From: Dichloromethanomonas sp964477085
Lineage (GTDB): Bacteria > Bacillota > Desulfitobacteriia > Desulfitobacteriales > Syntrophobotulaceae
DNA: 34,103 nucleotides
Assembly: GCA_964477085.1 (NCBI GenBank)
Contig: CAYZDF010000030.1
Span: 1 to 34,103 of the forward strand
Direction of reading: 5' to 3'
Part shown: positions 29,004-34,103 of the stretch, one piece after another
Layout of the letters: every line of letters begins with the position of its first letter
Position numbering within the stretch: the stretch's first letter is position 1
Notes under the pieces: generated by a model
What the model saw: the letters and a program-made list of their open reading frames with translations, nothing else
Database searches by the model: none
What the model was told of the DNA's origin: nothing
Program-made: the position numbers and the translations under genes

Positions 29004-30002
29004 ATGAATGTTTATGATTTTGACAAGACTATTTATGCCGGTGACAGTACGCTGGATTTCTATTTTTATTGCTTAAAAAAATATCCCAAGACCATGCTTT
29101 ATCTTCCGGCCCAATTTTGGGCGGGTCTTTTATACGTTCTTGGGAGATACAGTAAGGTGCGATTTAAAGAAAGGTTTTATTCTTTTCTTAATTCGCTAAG
29201 TGATATAGACGGAGATATTGATGGCTTTTGGGCCTTGAACGAGTATAAGATTAAAGATTGGTATAAGCTGCAACGGAAAGACGGAGATGTGGTAATCTCG
29301 GCCTCACCGGAATTTCTGCTTAAGCCGATCTGCTCCAAGTTAGGAATAAGCGTCCTGATTGCCTCCAAAGTAGATAAACTCAACGGTCGCTATGAAGGCG
29401 ATAATTGCTACGGTCAGAATAAAGTTGAACGCCTAATATGTGAAATAGAAACATTCGAGATAGATAATTTTTACTCCGATTCCCTATCGGATGCACCCCT
29501 GGCCGGCTTGGCCAAGAAGAGTTATATTGTTGATCGGGATTCAATTATTCCCTGGACTGATTATCGCCCTACCGGATTAAAGAAAGTCAAATCAGTATTT
29601 GCCTCCAAAGAGTTTCTCGGTTTTTTAATTATTGGCGGAATTAATGCCTTAAACGGTGTTGTATTTGCCTATTTGTTTTCATTACTGATTGATGCTAATG
29701 GAGCTTTTGTTGCTGGATACGCAGTCAGTCTGAGCATTTCCTATCTGCTTAACAGTTTTTTTACCTTTAAAGAAACACTTTCTTGGCCAAAGTATTTAAA
29801 ATTCTGTCTTTCCTATATACCCAATTTCTTAATTCAAAATGTTATTGTCCTGATATTTTATAATTTTTTAGGATGGCACAGACTGTTTGCTTATATATTA
29901 GCAGCAATTATCGGAGTGCCGGTTACCTTTATCCTTATAAAGTTTTTTGCTTTTAAGAAAGAAAAATCCAAGAGCAGCATTAACCATTTCATAAAAAAAT
30001 GA
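29004..30002 (+). CDS. Fusion of a HAD-IB phosphatase and a GtrA-like membrane domain
   Basis: A 332-residue protein of two parts. Residues 1-185 are a HAD subfamily IB phosphatase with motif I DFDKT (Asp5, Asp7), motif II SAS (99-101), Lys140 and motif IV SDSLSDAPL (Asp159, Asp163), so the active site looks complete. Residues 203-322 are a GtrA-like domain with four membrane segments (FLGFLIIGGINALNGVVFAY, FVAGYAVSLSISYLLNSFF, FLIQNVIVLIFYNFL and LFAYILAAIIGVPVTFILI). GtrA proteins move polyprenyl-linked sugars across the membrane, so the fusion may couple dephosphorylation of a lipid-linked or sugar phosphate to transport. The substrate is unknown. The gap 28901-29003 has no clear signals. 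Confidence 0.88.
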   Translation: MNVYDFDKTIYAGDSTLDFYFYCLKKYPKTMLYLPAQFWAGLLYVLGRYSKVRFKERFYSFLNSLSDIDGDIDGFWALNEYKIKDWYKLQRKDGDVVISASPEFLLKPICSKLGISVLIASKVDKLNGRYEGDNCYGQNKVERLICEIETFEIDNFYSDSLSDAPLAGLAKKSYIVDRDSIIPWTDYRPTGLKKVKSVFASKEFLGFLIIGGINALNGVVFAYLFSLLIDANGAFVAGYAVSLSISYLLNSFFTFKETLSWPKYLKFCLSYIPNFLIQNVIVLIFYNFLGWHRLFAYILAAIIGVPVTFILIKFFAFKKEKSKSSINHFIKK

Positions 30003-30102
30003 TGCTATAGTCTGGTTATTTCTACAGCATGATCATATTGGTTTATTTACTCATTGGGGATACCCCAACCTTATGATATAGAGTCTAATTTTTTATGACG
30101 AA

Positions 30103-30141
30103 AAAGAGAGGAGGAGAGGCAACGCCTCTCCTCCTCTCTTT
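30103..30141. terminator. Strong bidirectional terminator
   Basis: An 18-bp perfect inverted repeat (arms 30103-30120 and 30124-30141, loop AAC), purine-rich on one side and pyrimidine-rich on the other. It lies between the convergent ends of the HAD-GtrA gene and the glutamine synthetase gene, with T-rich sequence on the minus-strand side. Confidence 0.9.
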
Positions 30142-30157
30142 CTGAAGGGTGTATGGA

Positions 30158-32248
30158 TTAAATGAGGAACAGCATCTCTGCATAGGTAGGTAGCGGCCAA
30201 AGTTCCGCATCTACCAGAGTCTCCAGCTTATCCCCATAGATCCTCAGTTCGTTCATGGCTGAAAAAACGGTGTCACGGTAGTATACGCCTGCTTCATAAC
30301 CTTCTTCATTGGCTGCAGCTTCTACAGCTTTCTCTAAGGCAACAATCTTCACTTTTAAGGATTTCAAACCAGTAGATACTTCCTTAACGACTTCTTCCTG
30401 AGCAAACGTTTCGGCACCTGGTACTGCAGATTTAATGCTAAGAACTGAACGTGCCAGATCTCCGACATATTTGGCAACAGCCGGAAGGATGAGTCTGTTG
30501 GCCATATCGATCATGGTTTTAGCTTCGATATTGATAACCTTGCAGTATTGCTCTAGCAGAATCTCGTAACGGGAATGTAGCTCTTGTTCACTTAAGACAG
30601 CATGTTTTTCAAACACCTTAACACTCTTCTCGGTGATGTAGTAAGGAAGTGCCTCGACCATAGACTTAATATTGGCAAGTCCGCGTTTTTCAGCTTCTAC
30701 GACCCACTCATCAGCATAGTTATTGCCATTGAAGATAATGCGGCTGTGTTTGTTGAGGATATCTTTAAGAAGAGCTTGGAGTTCAGTATTAAAGTCTGAA
30801 GCTTTTTCCAGTTGATCAGCGATCTGACAGAGGCTTTCAGCAACGATGGTATTTAAGACCATGTTGGGGCAGGCGATAGAAGCACTGGAGGGAACCATCC
30901 GGAACTCGAATTTGTTACCGGTGAAAGCAAACGGTGAGGTTCTGTTTCTGTCAGTATTATCTTTGGGGAATTCAGGTAACGTGGATACGCCTACTTTCAG
31001 CATTCCGCCATACTTGGAGCTCTTCGCCCCACCGTTTTGGATCTGCTCGATAATATCGGTCAGCTGTTCTCCCAGGAAGATGGAGATAATAGCCGGAGGT
31101 GCTTCATTGGCTCCGAGTCTGTGGTCATTTCCAGGGTTAGCAGCGGAGATTCTTAAGAGTTCTGCGTATTCGTCAACTGCTTTGATGACAGCGCAGAGGA
31201 AAGTCAGGAATTGGGCGTTGTCATGCGGAGTGTGACCGGGATCGAGGAGATTTTGGCCGTCATTAGTACTCATCGACCAGTTATTATGCTTACCAGAACC
31301 GTTCACACCTGCAAAAGGTTTTTCGTGGAGTAAGCATACTAAACCATGACGGTTAGCGACTTTCTTCAAGGTATCCATGATGAGTTGGTTATGATCGGTA
31401 GCGATATTGGTTGTGGTAAAGATTGGCGCAATCTCGAACTGAGCAGGTGCAACCTCGTTGTGCTGTGTTTTAGCAGAGATGCCAAGTTTCCAGAGTTCTT
31501 CATTCAGTTCTTTCATGAAACCAGAGATACGTTCTTTGATACTGCCAAAATAATGATCTTCCATTTCCTGGCCTTTGGATGGAGGTGCACCAAATAAGGT
31601 ACGTCCGGCCAGTACCAGATCCATTCTGGCTTCGAAGAAGCTTTTATCGATCAGGAAGTATTCCTGTTCAGGACCAACTGTGGTGATAACTCTCGTACAG
31701 GTTGTGTTGCCAAAAAGTTTTAAAAGTCTTACTGCCTGCTTGGAGAGAGCTTCCATGGAACGAAGAAGTGGTGTTTTCTTATCGAGAGATTCTCCGGTGT
31801 AGGAATAGAAGGCTGTAGGGATGGTTAGTGTGACATTCCCGTTTCTGTCTTCCCTGATAAATGCAGGAGAGGTGCAATCCCAGGCGGTATAGCCTCTGGC
31901 TTCGAAAGTAGCACGGATCCCGCCACTGGGGAAGGAAGAAGCATCAGGCTCCCCTTGGATTAATTCTTTTCCGGAGAATTCCATAATGACTTTACCATCT
32001 GGTGTAGGTGAAATAAAAGCATCGTGTTTTTCGGCAGTTAAGCCTGTCATGGGTTGGAACCAGTGGGTAAAGTGAGTTGCGCCTTTTTCCAGAGCCCAAT
32101 CTTTCATTGCACTGGCTACAACTTCAGCAACGTTTGGATTGAGTTCGGTACCCTCATCGACCGTTTTTTTCAAAGCTTTATAAGTAGCTTTGGGCAGTCT
32201 TTCCCTCATGACTGCATCATTGAAAACATTTGATCCGAAGATATCCAT
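30158..32248 (-). CDS. glnN: Glutamine synthetase type III
   Basis: Catalyses ATP-dependent formation of glutamine from glutamate and ammonia. The 696-residue length and the sequence place it in the GSIII (GlnN) class, which forms double hexameric rings. Characteristic parts are ATHFTHWFQPMTGLTAEKHDAF, the metal-binding VGPEQEYFLID, NEVAPAQFEIAPIF, the catalytic GSGKHNNWSMSTNDG, and NDHRLGANEAPPAIISIF. The C-terminal 150 residues are helical, as usual. AAGGGGG precedes the ATG. It is monocistronic with a structured leader, which suggests regulation by nitrogen supply. Confidence 0.96.
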   Translation of the reverse strand: MDIFGSNVFNDAVMRERLPKATYKALKKTVDEGTELNPNVAEVVASAMKDWALEKGATHFTHWFQPMTGLTAEKHDAFISPTPDGKVIMEFSGKELIQGEPDASSFPSGGIRATFEARGYTAWDCTSPAFIREDRNGNVTLTIPTAFYSYTGESLDKKTPLLRSMEALSKQAVRLLKLFGNTTCTRVITTVGPEQEYFLIDKSFFEARMDLVLAGRTLFGAPPSKGQEMEDHYFGSIKERISGFMKELNEELWKLGISAKTQHNEVAPAQFEIAPIFTTTNIATDHNQLIMDTLKKVANRHGLVCLLHEKPFAGVNGSGKHNNWSMSTNDGQNLLDPGHTPHDNAQFLTFLCAVIKAVDEYAELLRISAANPGNDHRLGANEAPPAIISIFLGEQLTDIIEQIQNGGAKSSKYGGMLKVGVSTLPEFPKDNTDRNRTSPFAFTGNKFEFRMVPSSASIACPNMVLNTIVAESLCQIADQLEKASDFNTELQALLKDILNKHSRIIFNGNNYADEWVVEAEKRGLANIKSMVEALPYYITEKSVKVFEKHAVLSEQELHSRYEILLEQYCKVINIEAKTMIDMANRLILPAVAKYVGDLARSVLSIKSAVPGAETFAQEEVVKEVSTGLKSLKVKIVALEKAVEAAANEEGYEAGVYYRDTVFSAMNELRIYGDKLETLVDAELWPLPTYAEMLFLI

Positions 32249-32266
32249 AGTCGTAATCCCCCTTCA

Positions 32267-32309
32267 GTAAATAAAAAAATATTTCATGAACCATATGGTT
32301 CATATTTAC
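32267..32309 (-). promoter_or_regulatory. Hairpin / attenuator-like element in the glnN leader
   Basis: ATGAACCATATGGTTCAT (32286-32303) is a perfect 18-bp palindrome, followed on the minus strand by GAAATATTTTTTT. A 7-bp outer pairing, GTAAATA/TATTTAC (32267-32273 and 32303-32309), encloses it. It ends about 20 bases before the glnN start codon. It could be a weak terminator, an operator or both. Confidence 0.5.
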
Positions 32310-32697
32310 AAGTTGTTAGAAGTGGCTAGTGTTAATGGTATTAAAAAGAAAAAGACACTTAGACCCAAAAGCACAGGCGTGTTTTTGAGTTAAGCATCTT
32401 TGCTTCTACCATATAACATATAAAAAATTAACATACTTACGGTCAAATAACAAGTAGAAAAATTTATGTATACATAATATTCATTTATGTTGTTCATTTG
32501 CAGCTTTCGAGAAATCTATTAAAAAGAATCATGAAAAGATAAAAAATATCCAATAATAGTATCACAAATAACTATTTCTAAATTTGCAGTGGGTATTTTC
32601 GGTATCAATAATTTACAATTTCTAACAAGCAAGGCAGGAAAAAAGGTGCTATTGCAAGAAGATAGTCTAATCAATTTAACTGGGAGGTACTCAAAGC
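32310..32697. other. Rest of the divergent glnN / AMMECR1 intergenic region
   Basis: An AT-rich 390-base stretch without a supported gene. It contains hairpins CAAAAGCAC...GTGTTTTTG (32366-32387) and AAGC-ATCTTT-GCTT (32392-32405). The divergent promoters must lie here, but I cannot place them with confidence. A GGGAGG ribosome site ends the region at the plus-strand gene. Confidence 0.5.
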
Positions 32698-33960
32698 ATG
32701 AGTCTGGTATACGTAGGTTTTGTTCCCCATCCCCCCATTATTGTGCCAGAGATCGGAAGAGGAGAAGAACTACAAAGTCAGAGTACGGTTGACGCAATGT
32801 ATAATATTGCTAAAGAAATTGTTGCTATGAATGTCAGTACTATTCTATTTGTTTCACCCCATGCCCCTCTCGCTGAGGAAGGACTGGTTTACTTAAAAGG
32901 CGATACACTATCAGGTAGCTTACAACGTTTTGGAGCTAGCGAAATTCGATTTAGTATGGAAGTTGATGATTCGGTCCTGGAACAGATAAAAGAAGTTCTA
33001 CCGGATTCTAATCCCGTTTCCGTTGAGCTTGACCATGGTGTTTTAGTACCCCTCTATTTCCTGAAAAAAGCAGGTTGGCACGGAAAGATCGTTGTCTTGG
33101 GGATGCCAATCCAAAAAGCGGAGACTTATGGACGCAAGATTGGCCAGATCTTAAACGATTTGCCGGAGCGTTGTGCCCTGGTAGCCAGTGGAGATCTCTC
33201 GCATCGGCTTAAAGAAGATGGTCCTTACGGCTTCCATCCTTCAGGTCCGAAGGTAGATAGAATTCTTGTAAAGGGACTGAAAAAAGATACCACCCTTGTC
33301 AGGGGAATCCCTCATGACCTCATTGAAGAGGCAGCTTTATGTGGATACCATTCTCTGTTATTCGCCTTAGGAGCCAGAGAGGGTTCAATCAAGGTGCTAT
33401 CCTATGAAGGACCTTTTGGCGTAGGCTATCTTATTGCAGAAATATATCGTTCATCGCCGATTGCGGGCTTTGCGAGAGAGTGTTTAACTTATTATCTGAC
33501 TGCTCAGCCCTTTGACAAATTGATTATTCCTGGTGACCCCTTATTAAAAGAGAAAAAAAGCTGCTTCGTTACGCTGAAGAAAGATGGTGAGTTAAGAGGG
33601 TGTATAGGAACAGTACAGCCTGTCAAAGACACGCTGGCTTCTGAAATCAAACATAACGCCATTGCCGCTGGAACCCAAGATCCGCGCTTTTGGCCCGTTC
33701 AGGCAGATGAACTGCCTCTTATCTCTATCTCCGTTGATGTTCTGGGAGATATGGAAAAAATATCGGGATACGATCAGTTAGATCCTCAGCGTTATGGTGT
33801 TGTGGTTCGGCAAGGGGGGAAAGTAGGTCTTCTCTTACCCCATTTGGAAGGGGTAGATACTGTAGAAGAACAGGTGGATATTGCCAAGCAAAAAGCGGGT
33901 ATCTTCCCCGGAGAAGAAGTAGAGCTCTGGCGGTTTGAGGTTGAAAGATACTTTGAGTGA
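32698..33960 (+). CDS. AmmeMemoRadiSam system protein A: LigB-like plus AMMECR1 domains
   Basis: A 420-residue two-domain protein. Residues 1-260 resemble class III extradiol dioxygenases of the LigB type (VYVGFVPHPPIIVPEIGRGE, LFVSPHAPL, LDHGVLVPLYFL, LVASGDLSHRL). Residues about 275-420 are an AMMECR1 domain with the hallmark LRGCIGT and the ending GVVVRQGGKVGLLLPHLEGVDTVEEQ. This arrangement is known from the AmmeMemoRadiSam set, whose chemistry is still unclear; the usual Memo-like and radical SAM partners are not in the window but could follow. The ribosome site is GGGAGG, 10 bases before ATG. Confidence 0.9.
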   Translation: MSLVYVGFVPHPPIIVPEIGRGEELQSQSTVDAMYNIAKEIVAMNVSTILFVSPHAPLAEEGLVYLKGDTLSGSLQRFGASEIRFSMEVDDSVLEQIKEVLPDSNPVSVELDHGVLVPLYFLKKAGWHGKIVVLGMPIQKAETYGRKIGQILNDLPERCALVASGDLSHRLKEDGPYGFHPSGPKVDRILVKGLKKDTTLVRGIPHDLIEEAALCGYHSLLFALGAREGSIKVLSYEGPFGVGYLIAEIYRSSPIAGFARECLTYYLTAQPFDKLIIPGDPLLKEKKSCFVTLKKDGELRGCIGTVQPVKDTLASEIKHNAIAAGTQDPRFWPVQADELPLISISVDVLGDMEKISGYDQLDPQRYGVVVRQGGKVGLLLPHLEGVDTVEEQVDIAKQKAGIFPGEEVELWRFEVERYFE

Positions 33961-34103
33961 GGGCGCGGAAAGTACATGGTTTACGCAAAGTAGAAAGGCC
34001 AACAAAACAAAAAGGTTAGATAAATAACTCAACTTTCCCACTTGGAAGACTTATATTTTTAAATATCTTATAGATACTTGACTTTGCTTGGGTCAGTCTT
34101 CGT
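33961..34103 (+). other. Right edge, no gene seen
   Basis: After the AMMECR1 stop there are 143 bases with no convincing ORF, hairpin terminator or ribosome site. The next gene of a possible AmmeMemoRadiSam operon would start beyond the window. Confidence 0.5.

Noticed and set aside
1..34103. CRISPR arrays, tRNA or rRNA genes, insertion sequences
   Set aside because: No regularly spaced repeats, no tRNA T-loop/acceptor patterns and no transposase frames were seen.

Overview
The window looks like a moderately AT-rich chromosome segment of an anaerobic Clostridia member, most likely of the Peptococcaceae/Desulfitobacteriaceae type (Dehalobacter- or Desulfitobacterium-like). The evidence is a complete [FeFe]-hydrogenase maturation set (hydE, hydG, hydF with an aspartase between them, plus a TM1266-type regulator), a type III glutamine synthetase, AGGAGG ribosome-binding sites nearly everywhere, and Firmicutes-style phage and SHOCT/DUF2089 genes. 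The genus is an inference; no rRNA or other taxonomic marker is present.

Layout. 1-2115 (+): the end of an unidentified gene, a YbgC-type hotdog thioesterase and an atypical citrate synthase, closed by a bidirectional terminator. 2209-20408: a compact PBSX-like contractile-tail locus, mostly on the minus strand. In transcription order it has two ArpU/RinA-like activators, a detached fibre cassette, a tail-terminator-like protein, sheath, tube, a chaperone with a probable -1 frameshift, a very short tape-measure-like protein, LysM/XkdP, XkdQ, XkdR, XkdS, XkdT (baseplate J), XkdU, fibre and accessory genes, amidase, XhlA-like protein and LLH holin. There is no terminase, portal, capsid, protease, integrase or replication gene, so the locus reads as an R-type tailocin (phage-tail-like bacteriocin) rather than a prophage. 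20839-22006 (+): a small SHOCT/DUF2089 operon. 22107-28040 (-): TM1266 regulator, then hydE-hydG-aspA-hydF. 28308-30002 (+): a UPF0316-type membrane protein and a HAD-GtrA fusion. 30158-32248 (-): glutamine synthetase III. 32698-33960 (+): a LigB-like/AMMECR1 fusion (AmmeMemoRadiSam protein A).

How the tailocin appears to be controlled. A LexA-like (XRE-S24) self-cleaving repressor diverges from the activator genes. Near-identical operators sit inside the 17-bp spacers of both divergent promoters, so the repressor should shut off activator A and itself until SOS-type cleavage. Downstream, three promoters (upstream of activator B, of the detached fibre cassette and of the main tail operon) share one architecture: three CCG-centred sites exactly 11 bp apart, then exactly 21 bp to a TATACT/TATGCT -10 box, with no normal -35. 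The simplest model is repressor -> activator A -> activator B -> fibre cassette and tail operon.

Other notable points are a canonical A AAA AAC slippery heptamer directly before the chaperone stop codon, a chimeric 337-residue protein in the tape-measure slot, two fibre cassettes ending at the same 18-bp junction, a 24-bp triplicate in a fibre tip, a strongly structured non-coding block between tube and chaperone, and matching terminator/antiterminator leaders in front of the TM1266 regulator and hydE.
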